Source: Mesorhizobium sp. (lineage in GTDB: Bacteria > Pseudomonadota > Alphaproteobacteria > Rhizobiales > Rhizobiaceae). Taken from it: a stretch of DNA of 64,000 nt. Positions 32,645-41,862 of the stretch are shown piece after piece (the stretch's first letter is position 1; each line of letters opens with the position of its first letter). The notes beneath the pieces are model-generated. The model saw nothing but the letters and a program-made list of their open reading frames with translations, did not search any database and had not been told where the DNA came from. The position numbers were made by a program, and so were the translations under genes. The stretch covers positions 1 through 64,000 of the forward strand of contig SAKE01000026.1 of assembly GCA_004017275.1 (NCBI GenBank), read 5' to 3'.

Positions 32645-33910
32645 TCAGTTGAACCAAAGCGCAAACGTCAAAAACCCGCCGCCGCCAAACTGGCGCTGGA
32701 TCTGTTCGAAATCGTCACTGGTCAGGATCGTGCCGCTTTCAAGATAAGGCGCGATGGCCGGGCCGGTGATCGACAGCACCAGGTCGAAGTTTTTCGGGTC
32801 GTCGAAGAAGCGCTTCATGTTGATGCCCAGGCCGGTACTGGCGGTGACGCGGAAATGCGGTAGCAGCTTGCGGCCTTCCAAAAGATCCTCAGCCATGGTC
32901 AAGGCGGCGAGCCAGGCCTGGATCTGCTCCTCGCCGACTTCGAGGCCGGTGAGCGGGTTCTCGCCCTTCTGCTGCGGTCCCGGCAGCCATTCGCGGTCAT
33001 TGTCGGTCTCGGCGCGGATCGCCTTCCAGTCCTCGCGCGACAGCCGGATCATCTCCAGCAGATGGCGGCGTGCCGCTTGCCGGCGCTCCGGCTCGACCAC
33101 CGGCCAGTTGACGAGGTGCACCATCGAGATGAAATCGGCGATGCGCCACTCCGAAGAGAAGATGCTGCTGCCCATGTCGCCGGCCGGCGGCACGAGAATG
33201 TCCTGCAACGGCAGTTTGGCGCGTGGGAACAGCATGTGAAACGAGCCGTCGAAGGTGCTCCTGAAATCATGCGCTAGCCAGAAATCGGCCTGCGCCATCA
33301 GAAATTCGGCGTAGCCCTGCAGCCAGTACCCATCGGCGCGGTCGAAGCGGAATGCCAGTGTGGGAACGGCGGCGTCCGATGTGATGCCGCCGCGAGACAG
33401 CGAGGCCATGATGGCCGCCATGCTCTCGTCCGGCGCGATGGTGCCGTCCTCGTTGAGATCGATGCCGATATGGGTGAGGTCGATGACCATGCCGATATCG
33501 GCATCGGCCGGCACCGACGCAAACGTGGCCGCGGATTTTTCCAGCCGGTCGCGGAAGGCGACCAGGATGGCGCGGAACTGCTCGTAGGTCAGCGGCTCGG
33601 GGTTGGGATTGTCCGGCACCGGCAGCCGCATCAGCGGCAGCATGAAGGATTGCGGGCTTTCGAAGCCATGGCGGTGCAGGCCGGTGGCCAGGATTTCCAG
33701 TGCTGTGAAGAACTCACCCGCGCCGGCGGCATAGGCGGAAGCCGGGTCTTTTGGCGCGGCGGCCTCCAGCGTCGACAGGGCAGTGTCGCGCGCGGCCACG
33801 GTCTTCGCCTCGAACAGTGCGGTTGCCGCTTCCGGCATTGCCGCCGACGCAGAAGACAGCGGCAGGAGCAGAATGAAAGCGGATGTCAGCAGGCCTGCCA
33901 GTCGTGTCAT
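32645..33910 (-). CDS. Secreted hypothetical protein with one EF-hand-like loop
   Basis: signal peptide MTRLAGLLTSAFILLLPLSSASA; DLNEDGTIAPDE calcium-loop-like motif. Confidence 0.78.
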   Translation of the reverse strand: MTRLAGLLTSAFILLLPLSSASAAMPEAATALFEAKTVAARDTALSTLEAAAPKDPASAYAAGAGEFFTALEILATGLHRHGFESPQSFMLPLMRLPVPDNPNPEPLTYEQFRAILVAFRDRLEKSAATFASVPADADIGMVIDLTHIGIDLNEDGTIAPDESMAAIMASLSRGGITSDAAVPTLAFRFDRADGYWLQGYAEFLMAQADFWLAHDFRSTFDGSFHMLFPRAKLPLQDILVPPAGDMGSSIFSSEWRIADFISMVHLVNWPVVEPERRQAARRHLLEMIRLSREDWKAIRAETDNDREWLPGPQQKGENPLTGLEVGEEQIQAWLAALTMAEDLLEGRKLLPHFRVTASTGLGINMKRFFDDPKNFDLVLSITGPAIAPYLESGTILTSDDFEQIQRQFGGGGFLTFALWFN

Positions 33911-34015
33911 CTTTCCCCCCGATATTGTCGCGCAGCACAAATATACACCATTTGCAGCGCCGCGCTTCAACCCGCCCGGCGGACGGTCTACACAGGGCAA
34001 ACAATTGGGCATCGC

Positions 34016-35110
34016 GTGTCGAATTATCCGCTTCCCTACAAGCTGTCCTGGCTGCCGCGTTTCGTGAAGCCGTCGCTCGTCGGCGACGCACGAGACTTTG
34101 CGCCGATGGCGGGAACGCTGATGGATCCGCCGCCCAAGGGGACGGTGCGGCTTGCCTTTGTCGGCGACATCTCGGCGGTGGCTAACCGCAGCGCGCCGGA
34201 TTGCGATCCGGAGATCAAGGCGTTGCTCGGCGCTGCCGATCTGGTGATCGGCAATTGCGAAAGCCCTGTCGTGGACAGAGCAAGCGCGGTGATGGGCACG
34301 AGGCTCGGCACGCATCATGCGATGAGCGACCGGTTCCTAGCCGAGGCGCTGGCGGCGGCCGGTATTTCGCGCGAAAAGCTCGTGCTGTCGCTGGCCAACA
34401 ACCATGTGCTCGACCAGGGTGTCGCCGGTTTCGACGAGACGGTCGCGGCGCTGGGGCGGCTCGGTATCCGCACGGTGGGTCTCGTCGCCGACGGTCCGGT
34501 GGTGCCTGTCCAGGTCGGACCGCTTGATATCGGCTTTGCCGCCTTCACGCTGTGGCGCAACGCCGATGAAAACCTGTTCACCGGGCGCGTATCGATGGAC
34601 AGCGATCCGGCGCACTGGCCGCGCGATGGCGTCGATCTTCTTTGCGCCGTGCCGCATTGGGACTGGGAGTTCCGGCATTTTCCGCGCGCCGAGACACGAG
34701 CGCTGGCCAGGCGGCTGGCCGGGCAGGGTATCGGGCTGATCGCCGGCCATCACGCCCATGTCGTGCAGCCGGTGGAGCGGATCGACGGCACGATCGTCAC
34801 CTATGGGCTCGGTGACTTTCTGGGTACCGCCTTTGCCCGCCAGCCATGGCCGGGTCGTATTGGGTCTATTTTCATTGTCGATGTCAGTGCCGACGCCGGC
34901 ACCCGCGGCACGATCGCGTCCTACCGGCTGCATCCCTTCATGCGCCTGCGCACCGGCGATCATGAGCGGCTGGTGATGGTGGAGACATTGGAAGGAGCGA
35001 TCAGGGGAAAGGTCGAGGGTCGATTGGGCGCGATCTTCCCTTCTCCCCCTGTGGGAGAAGGTGGATCGGCGCGTAGCGCCGAGACGGATGAGGGGTGCTG
35101 GAGGAAATGA
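34016..35110 (+). CDS. CapA family protein (GTG start; C-terminus runs into a repeat)
   Basis: TVRLAFVGDISAV, LVIGNCESPVV, LSLANNHVLDQGVAGFDETVAAL, IAGHHAHVVQPVERIDGTIVTYGLGDFLG. Confidence 0.88.
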   Translation: MSNYPLPYKLSWLPRFVKPSLVGDARDFAPMAGTLMDPPPKGTVRLAFVGDISAVANRSAPDCDPEIKALLGAADLVIGNCESPVVDRASAVMGTRLGTHHAMSDRFLAEALAAAGISREKLVLSLANNHVLDQGVAGFDETVAALGRLGIRTVGLVADGPVVPVQVGPLDIGFAAFTLWRNADENLFTGRVSMDSDPAHWPRDGVDLLCAVPHWDWEFRHFPRAETRALARRLAGQGIGLIAGHHAHVVQPVERIDGTIVTYGLGDFLGTAFARQPWPGRIGSIFIVDVSADAGTRGTIASYRLHPFMRLRTGDHERLVMVETLEGAIRGKVEGRLGAIFPSPPVGEGGSARSAETDEGCWRK

Positions 35111-35233
35111 GGCGTTAGCGATCCAACGCCAGCGACGTCCGGTGTGTTTGAAATTTGTGAGTATTGCCAAGCTGGAACACCCCTCATCCGACCGAGCTTC
35201 GCTCGGCCACCTTCTCCCACATGGGGAGAAGGG
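35038..35233. repeat. Pair of inverted palindromic repeat arms
   Basis: 35038-35100 cccttctccccctgtgggagaaggtggatcggc...gatgaggggtgctg vs reverse complement of 35176-35233 cccttctccccatgtgggagaaggtggccgagcgaagctcggtcggatgaggggtgtt. Confidence 0.85.
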
Positions 35234-35279
35234 ATCACCGCTCCATCCGGCTGGCATCAATTCGATAAAACTGGTTATC

Positions 35280-36275
35280 ATGAGTTGGTCAAGGCGGGGG
35301 GTGGCGGTGGAGACAACGGATTTCATGCCTGGCGAAACAGTGATCGCCGGCATCCGGAAAGACATCGAGGCCTATGAGGCGGCGAGGGCGTCGGCGGTTC
35401 GGCAGGTGCGGTGGCGGGTGCCGGTGTTCGTCGGGCTTGTGCTGGTCGCCGTGGTGCTGGTCGCGTGGCTATTCAACAAGGTCGCCGACCCCAACGAGCA
35501 ATGGTTCTCGACGCCGCATGTGTTCCTCTATGTCATAGGCTTCGCGGCTTCGATCCTGCTCTACTTCCAGGCCAGGAAACCGGCGACGCGGCTGCAACAA
35601 TCGTTCCGCGAAACGCTGCTGCCGATCATCTTCGGCTTCATTAGGGATATGCGCTACCAGCATGGCGTGACGCCGAATTCCTTCGACCGGTTGCCGCGCA
35701 CGGCGGTTGGTCCGTTCAACCGGCAGGCTTTCGACGACATCGTAGCGGGCCGCTATGAAGGATTTCCGTTCGAACTCTACGAGGCGGAACTGCGCGAGGG
35801 GGCGGGCAAAGGCTCATCGACGGCCTTCAAGGGCGTCATCGTCGCCTTCGAGACGATCGCGCCGTTCCCGGGCATATTGGTGGCGACGCGGCGGACCAAC
35901 GCGGTCATCAGCTTCTTTCGCGGCATCTTCGCCAGTAAGCTGCAAGAGTTGTCCAGCGGCGATGCTTTGCTCGATGCCGCCTACGAGTTCCGCACCGACA
36001 ATCTCGGAGCGGCACAGCCATTGGTGAGCGGCCGGCTGGCGCAGGCGCTGAAATGGCTTGGCGAAACCTGGCCGGACGACCCGGCCCGCGTCGCGCTCAA
36101 CGGCGGCGATGGGTTCCTGCTGCTGCCGCAGACGAAGAACTTCTTCGAGCTGCCGGATATCTCGGTGCCGCTAGACTACACCCGGCATGTCGCGCCGATG
36201 ATCGCGGACATGGGCGCCATGCTGGCGACCGCAGCGCTGGTGCGAAAGATAGGCGCGAAGGACGTGATCGGTTGA
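35280..36275 (+). CDS. DUF3137-like membrane protein
   Basis: two TM helices then FIRDMRYQHGVTPNSFDRLPRTAVGPFNRQAFDDIVAGRYEGFPFELYEAELREG; start may be 35325. Confidence 0.82.
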   Translation: MSWSRRGVAVETTDFMPGETVIAGIRKDIEAYEAARASAVRQVRWRVPVFVGLVLVAVVLVAWLFNKVADPNEQWFSTPHVFLYVIGFAASILLYFQARKPATRLQQSFRETLLPIIFGFIRDMRYQHGVTPNSFDRLPRTAVGPFNRQAFDDIVAGRYEGFPFELYEAELREGAGKGSSTAFKGVIVAFETIAPFPGILVATRRTNAVISFFRGIFASKLQELSSGDALLDAAYEFRTDNLGAAQPLVSGRLAQALKWLGETWPDDPARVALNGGDGFLLLPQTKNFFELPDISVPLDYTRHVAPMIADMGAMLATAALVRKIGAKDVIG

Positions 36276-36281
36276 TCGCTG

Positions 36282-36776
36282 TCAACAGTCGAAGCCGTAT
36301 TTGTCGCGCATGTAGTCCGCTTCTTCTTTCGACATTTTCTTGAACATCACACAGACGGTGAAACTGCCGACCTGACGCCCACCGCTTCTGTATCCCCAGT
36401 CGGAAATATCGTCCCTGGTGAATTCTATGTTCTGGCCGAGGACGACGTTGTGCACTCCCTCCGGCTGGTTTGCCAATATGCCGACAAAACCGGTCTCGGT
36501 GCGGCGGAACGGTATGACCCAGAAGTGTTCGGTGACGTTCCCGTCCCGCACCTTGACCTTCAACTTGAACCTGTCTGTCCCAGGGGGCGGAGCCTCGGAC
36601 AAGGCGAGGAATTCATCCAGTCTGGCGCGCGCCTTCGCGGTAGCCAAAGCCATATCGGGATCGTCGGGGGTAAAGATGACCGTTTTGTCGTCGCCCGGAT
36701 CCACGCCTTGTGCGCCGGCCAATCCCGGAGCAAGCGCCAGCATCAGGGATATCATGGCCCGGACTGCAAGCTTCAT
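36282..36776 (-). CDS. DUF2314 domain-containing exported protein
   Basis: signal peptide; FKLKVKVRDGNVTEHFWVIPFRRTETGFVGILANQPEGVHNVVLGQNIEFTRDDISDWGY. Confidence 0.85.
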   Translation of the reverse strand: MKLAVRAMISLMLALAPGLAGAQGVDPGDDKTVIFTPDDPDMALATAKARARLDEFLALSEAPPPGTDRFKLKVKVRDGNVTEHFWVIPFRRTETGFVGILANQPEGVHNVVLGQNIEFTRDDISDWGYRSGGRQVGSFTVCVMFKKMSKEEADYMRDKYGFDC

Positions 36777-36885
36777 GGAAGGCCCCCCTTCATCGTAACG
36801 GTCGACACCATCCTGCATCCATTCCTGGTTTGCAACCTGAGCGCGAGTTTGATCCGCTTCGGAGTGGCGGTTTTGAACTGATCCA

Positions 36886-36928
36886 TGAAACAAAATGTGT
36901 ATCGATGACCGGTCGACAGTTTGTTTCG
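36886..36928. promoter_or_regulatory. Candidate operator-like inverted repeat
   Basis: TGAAACAAAATGT ... ACAGTTTGTTTCG, 13-bp arms with 11 matches. Confidence 0.35.
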
Positions 36929-37223
36929 TGATGCCGCTCGAGACGGATTGCGGCGGCCGCGCCGTGATCGAAACCGCCCGCCACAATCCGGCTAAACGAC
37001 TCTTTTCGCGGATAGAAGTGGGCTCATCGGGGGAGCCGAAGCGGCCTGAAATGGTGTCGGCAGCAAGCAATGTGTCGGAATTAAGCCTATGATATTGTTT
37101 GCGAAAATACACCCAACGTGATTTGCGGAGGCGGCGCTTTCCGTTCCAGTTTCTGGCCGTCCGGTGCTGTCGTTTCCCATGGTGGCAGCCCCGGAAAACC
37201 GAAACAGCACGGAGTGCTTACCA

Positions 37224-37466
37224 ATGAAAAAGACCCTCGCAACCACCGCCGCTCTGCTCGCCTTCCTCGGCACGGCCTATGCCGCGACCGTTCAGGGCAC
37301 CATCCAGGCCGTCGACCCGACGACCAAGTCGATCACCCTCGACGACGGCAAGATCTACCAGTTGTCGCCGGAAGCGACGGTCGGGAAACTGAAGGTTGGC
37401 GCCAAGGTGGCGGTGACTGTCGATGACAAGACCGGCATCGTGACGTCGATCAAGAAGGCCTCGTAG
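37224..37466 (+). CDS. DUF1344 domain-containing exported small protein
   Basis: MKKTLATTAALLAFLGTAYAATVQGTIQAVDPTTKSITLDDGKIYQLSPEATVGKLKVGAKVAVTVDDKTG. Confidence 0.88.
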   Translation: MKKTLATTAALLAFLGTAYAATVQGTIQAVDPTTKSITLDDGKIYQLSPEATVGKLKVGAKVAVTVDDKTGIVTSIKKAS

Positions 37467-37497
37467 ACACGAAAGTAATTATCAGCTTTCGATGTTG

Positions 37498-37624
37498 GCG
37501 CTGCCCCTCACCCTTACCCTCTCCCCGTGAACAACGGGGAGAGGGGGGCGTCAGCGTTGGAGCTTCTCTCTTCTCCCCGTCTCTTACGGGGAGAAGGTGC
37601 CGGCAGGCGGATGAGGGGCGGCGC
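37498..37624. repeat. Compound palindromic repeat (two internal hairpins enclosed by an outer inverted repeat)
   Basis: CCCTCTCCCCGT-gaaca-ACGGGGAGAGGG and CTTCTCCCCGT-ctctt-ACGGGGAGAAG, enclosed by gcgctgcccctcac / gatgaggggcggcgc. Confidence 0.8.
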
Positions 37625-37742
37625 TAAGATCTGAGGACATTCGGTCCACATCCCGGTCCGGCAGCTGATCTGACGCGGCACGCTGCGCCGCTATGGTTTT
37701 TGCCAAAGAGCCGCGCTATCCCTTGGCCAACGGGGGATATTC

Positions 37743-39365
37743 ATGGCTGATGGACAAAAAGGATTTCGCCTGTCGCGGCGATTGCTGCTGGGTGCGGCTG
37801 TCGTCGGCGGTGCGGTGCTGTGGGGCGGCAACACCGTGGCGCGGTTGGCGCGCGGGCCTTCGGGGCCAAAGAACGCCGGACGGATTGCCGATATCGACGG
37901 CATCGCGCTGCCGCTGCAGCCGCCGGACAATGCGCCGGCCTTCGATGCTTCGCTGCCCTGGTCGGCAAAAGGCGGCGACATCAACGATGCCAGCGGCCTG
38001 TCGATGACGCCGGTCTACGGCGTGGTCGAGGTCAGCGAGGAAGAGCACATCGCCAAGGCGCTGGCCTTTGCGCGCGCCAATGGCTTGAAAGTCTCGCTGG
38101 CGGCCATCCGTCATTCGATGGGCGGGCACGCCTTCGACGACAACGCGCTGGTGCTCGACCTCAGAAAGTTCAACAAGGTGACGGTCGACGCCGCGGCGAA
38201 GACCATGACGCTGCAACCGGGCGCGCGCTGGCACGACATCCAGAACCTTCTGCATCCGCACTTTGCGGTAAAAGCCATGCAATCAACCGACATTTTCTCC
38301 GTCGGCGGCTCGCTGTCGGTCAATGCGCACGGCATGGACCATCAGGCGGGTTCGGTGGCGGGCTCGATCCGCTCGATGCGGGTGATGCTGGCCGACGGTT
38401 CGGTGGCGACCTGCTCGCCGACCGAGAACACCGATCTTTTCCGCCATGTCGTCGGCGGCTACGGGCTGTTCGGCGTGGTGCTGGAGGCGACGCTCGATAT
38501 CGTCGACAACGCCGTCTATCGCACCTCGCGCGAAATCATCAAATCGGACGATTTTCCGAAATTCTTTGCCGAGGTGCTGGAGCCGAACAAGGATATCGGC
38601 CTGTTCTACGGACATCTGTCGACGGCGCCCGGCAATTTCCTCGAGGACATGATCGTCTACCGCTATGACAAGGTGGCCGAGCAGCCGCCGGCCGATCAAC
38701 CCGAGATCGGCGAACCGGGTTCAGTCGGGCTGAAGCGGGTGATCATCAATCTGGCGAAGTGGGGCAGCCTGTTCCAGGAGTTGAAATGGTTCACCGAAAA
38801 GACGCTGGAGCCGAAATTCGAAAGCTGCACGGTGGCGCGCAGCTCAGCCATGGCCGAGGGCGAGGCCTGCCTCGTCACCCGCAACAACCCGATGCACGAT
38901 TCTGTGCCCTATCTCTTCAACGATCAGATGGAAGAGACCGACATCCTGCATGAATATTTTATTCCACGCGCCGCGTATGTCGAATTCATCACGGAAGCCC
39001 GCGAAATCCTGCGCAACCAGACGCTGCCGGTGCTCAATGCCTCCGTGCGCATCGTCCACAGGGAGGATGTTGCGCTAAGCTACGCGCCGGAGCCGGCCTA
39101 TTCGCTGGTGCTCTATATCAACCAGCCGACCGATGCCGGCGGCAATGCCAGGATGCGGGCGCTGACACGGGCGCTGATCGACGTAACGATCAAGCATGGC
39201 GGACGGTTCTTCCTGCCCTATCAGTTGCATTACACGGCCAAGGAGTTGCTGGCCTCCTATCCTGAACTGCCGGCCTTCCTGGCGGCGAAGCGGCAATATG
39301 ACCCGACGGAACTGTTTTCCTCGACCTTCTACCGTGCCATCAAGGCGCTGAGCGGGGTGGCGTAG
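37743..39365 (+). CDS. FAD-binding oxidoreductase with Tat-like signal
   Basis: RLSRRLLLGAAVVGG; SLAAIRHSMGGHAFDDNALVLDLRKFNKVTVDAAAKTMTLQPGARWHDIQ (PCMH-type FAD domain). Confidence 0.9.
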   Translation: MADGQKGFRLSRRLLLGAAVVGGAVLWGGNTVARLARGPSGPKNAGRIADIDGIALPLQPPDNAPAFDASLPWSAKGGDINDASGLSMTPVYGVVEVSEEEHIAKALAFARANGLKVSLAAIRHSMGGHAFDDNALVLDLRKFNKVTVDAAAKTMTLQPGARWHDIQNLLHPHFAVKAMQSTDIFSVGGSLSVNAHGMDHQAGSVAGSIRSMRVMLADGSVATCSPTENTDLFRHVVGGYGLFGVVLEATLDIVDNAVYRTSREIIKSDDFPKFFAEVLEPNKDIGLFYGHLSTAPGNFLEDMIVYRYDKVAEQPPADQPEIGEPGSVGLKRVIINLAKWGSLFQELKWFTEKTLEPKFESCTVARSSAMAEGEACLVTRNNPMHDSVPYLFNDQMEETDILHEYFIPRAAYVEFITEAREILRNQTLPVLNASVRIVHREDVALSYAPEPAYSLVLYINQPTDAGGNARMRALTRALIDVTIKHGGRFFLPYQLHYTAKELLASYPELPAFLAAKRQYDPTELFSSTFYRAIKALSGVA

Positions 39366-39380
39366 ACGTTAGGAGACTTC

Positions 39381-40004
39381 ATGCGCAAGGTATCAGCCGC
39401 GGCACTCACCCTCATCGCGCTGTGCGCTGGACCGGCCGGAGCCGGGGATCTCAAGGCCTTCAAGCTGACCATCGACGGTGTGACGGTCGACATCGATCCC
39501 GGCGAAAGCGCAGACGTGACGCTGCCCGGCGGCAAGCAGAGCAAGGTCACGCTCGAGCGCAACGACTTCGCCACCTTTTCCGGCAGCGATTTTTCCTTCG
39601 TCCACCCCAGCAGCATTTCGGTGACCAAGACCGATCTCGGCGATGATATCACGCAGTATCTGATGGCGTCGGCGCTCGGCACGATCGTCGTCGTACAGGA
39701 ATACGGCAAGATGAATCCGGTGTCGCTCAACCAGCTGATGCTACAGGAAATGACCAAGGAATCGGTGCAGGCCGGCGCCACGCTGACGCAGAAGCCGACC
39801 ACGCGCAAACTCGCCGACGGCAAGGAACTGACCGGCATCCGCGCTGAGGTGAAGACGCGTACCGACACCGCCGATTTCGAGATCGTCGGCTTCGGCCTTG
39901 CCGATCGAGGGCTGCTGTTCATCACCCGCGTTGCCGGCGAGGACGCGGCCACCGAAAAACCGCTGATCGACAAGTTCTGGGAAAGCTTGAAGATTAAGCT
40001 GTAA
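39381..40004 (+). CDS. Exported hypothetical protein
   Basis: signal peptide MRKVSAAALTLIALCAGPAGAG; 207-aa ORF. Confidence 0.75.
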   Translation: MRKVSAAALTLIALCAGPAGAGDLKAFKLTIDGVTVDIDPGESADVTLPGGKQSKVTLERNDFATFSGSDFSFVHPSSISVTKTDLGDDITQYLMASALGTIVVVQEYGKMNPVSLNQLMLQEMTKESVQAGATLTQKPTTRKLADGKELTGIRAEVKTRTDTADFEIVGFGLADRGLLFITRVAGEDAATEKPLIDKFWESLKIKL

Positions 40005-40011
40005 GGGGAGA

Positions 40012-40533
40012 CTAAAGCCCCTTCGGCACCAGTCCTGCCAGCCAATTCACGGAGCGTTTCGCGGCGTCGGCGGTCGCCGAGGCGGCGCGGCCAAGATCGG
40101 TCTTGACCACGGCGTAGCCGTTTTTCGTGCGATAGAGCACGCTGGTTCCGCCATCGACCACTTGTTCATAGGCGACAGGCCGGGCGGCGTCCGCTTCCAT
40201 GGCGGTCGTCGGCGAACCGACTGGGACGCTTGGCCGGTGGCTCAATTCAGGCGGCAGCGGGCTTTCGGTTCCGACAACCCGGCTGGCGGGCTTCAGTTCC
40301 GGGCGCGATGCGGTCGCGGCCAACTCAGAGGAGGACGACGAGCCCTTGGTGCGGCAGATGCCGGAGACGAGCGGATAGTTGAAATTGCGCTCGTGCAGCA
40401 TCTGGCTTTTCATCGCCGCTTCGCACTCGGCGACGGTCGACCACTTGGCCGGCGTCTCGCCGATATACTCGCAAAGCTTGGCGTCGCAGTCGCAGCCGAC
40501 GATGGTCATGGCGACAAGGGCGGTCTTGATCAC
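40012..40533 (-). CDS. Hypothetical protein with N-terminal Cys-rich segment (probable GTG start)
   Basis: VIKTALVAMTIVGCDCDAKLCEYIGETPAKWSTVAECEAAMKSQML...; convergent with the preceding gene. Confidence 0.65.
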   Translation of the reverse strand: MIKTALVAMTIVGCDCDAKLCEYIGETPAKWSTVAECEAAMKSQMLHERNFNYPLVSGICRTKGSSSSSELAATASRPELKPASRVVGTESPLPPELSHRPSVPVGSPTTAMEADAARPVAYEQVVDGGTSVLYRTKNGYAVVKTDLGRAASATADAAKRSVNWLAGLVPKGL

Positions 40534-40575
40534 GGTCTTGTCCCTTCGAGATGCAACCCGGCAACCCATGCATGT

Positions 40576-40620
40576 GCATGTCGTGATCCCAAAACCGGTT
40601 CCCACTTTTGGGCGACATGC
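40576..40620. repeat. Dispersed hairpin family, copy A
   Basis: GCATGTCG-tgat-CCCAAAA-ccggttcccac-TTTTGGG-CGACATGC. Confidence 0.85.
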
Positions 40621-40725
40621 AACACTCCATCGCGCGCGAACAAGGCGGGATTTGGCCGCGATTGTGAAATGAGCGTGGCGGATCGTTCGAGGAGGCCGAT
40701 CTTTGCGGGACGTGGCCGAAAGGCC

Positions 40726-41856
40726 TCAGTAATCGTAGATGTGTTCGAGCCTTGCGCCTGACTTGATCAGCGCCGGCAGGACGAGATGCAGCTTGCGCAC
40801 GGCGACGGTCATTCCTGTGCGGCGCGTTGCCGGATCGGCTGGCATCGGATAGCTGAACAGGATGCGCATGCCCTCGGGGACGGCGATCGAATCGGTGGAC
40901 AGCACGGTGACCATGATCTCGTCATTGCCGCCGATCTCGACGAAGGACACGCCCTTGTCGATCAGGCGCGGGATCATTTCGGTGAAGACCTGATAGCGCT
41001 TTGTGACGAAGATCGTGCCGTCCGCCCCCAGATCGCGTTCGAGCAACGTGTCGGGCTCGTTGCGGGTGGCTTCGCCGACCGGCCCCTTGGCCCAGACATG
41101 GATGTCGAGCAAGGCGGGGTTCATCGTGGCGGTCAGCGCCTGCTTGATCAGGTCGGCATAGCCCTGCTTGATGGTGTCGGCGAGGCCGAATGCCAACTTG
41201 CGTTCGCTGGTGCGGACGGAGCTGTCGCCCGGCGCCGGCTGCACGGCAAACAGGCCGGCCCGCTTTTGCGCATAGGGGAACTGATACCACGGCACCTGAT
41301 CGAGGAATTTGGCATAGTCGACCGCCACCTTGGCCTGATAAATATCGGCGGCAGTTCGCTTGCCTGATATCGCTTCGGTGATGCGACCGACCGTGTTTTC
41401 ATAGGCCCACTGCAGGATATGCTCGATCGAGTGGCTGGTACCGATGATGACCAGCATCTGGTGGTTGGCGTAATTGAATTTGTAGGGAGAGCTGGCGCGG
41501 ATAACCATGGCGTAATCCTGCCAGAAGCGGCCGACATAGGACCAATAGGGGAAGCCGCTCGGCTGGTCCTTGTCGACGAAGCCGGCATATTCGCGTGCGG
41601 CGTAGACGATCGCCCATTCCGGATAGGTGAGGAAGGTCGATTCTTCCGGCCGCTGGTAGAAGGGGATCTCGGCGCGGACCTTGTCGGCCAGCGCCTTGGG
41701 CGGGGCGCCGTCGGCAATGCCGGGCAGCGGCGTCTTGTCGAGCGACGACGTCGTCAGGAAGCCGTAGCTCAGCCCGGCGATCGGGATGAGGATGACGATG
41801 ACGATCAGCCAGAGGATCGTCTTGACGATGCGCTTCAGCCAGCGAAACAGGAACAT
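40726..41856 (-). CDS. Hypothetical membrane-anchored protein
   Basis: 376 aa; N-terminal TM LKRIVKTILWLIVIVILIPIAGLSYGFL; no family recognised. Confidence 0.8.
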   Translation of the reverse strand: MFLFRWLKRIVKTILWLIVIVILIPIAGLSYGFLTTSSLDKTPLPGIADGAPPKALADKVRAEIPFYQRPEESTFLTYPEWAIVYAAREYAGFVDKDQPSGFPYWSYVGRFWQDYAMVIRASSPYKFNYANHQMLVIIGTSHSIEHILQWAYENTVGRITEAISGKRTAADIYQAKVAVDYAKFLDQVPWYQFPYAQKRAGLFAVQPAPGDSSVRTSERKLAFGLADTIKQGYADLIKQALTATMNPALLDIHVWAKGPVGEATRNEPDTLLERDLGADGTIFVTKRYQVFTEMIPRLIDKGVSFVEIGGNDEIMVTVLSTDSIAVPEGMRILFSYPMPADPATRRTGMTVAVRKLHLVLPALIKSGARLEHIYDY

Positions 41857-41862
41857 GCCCGA

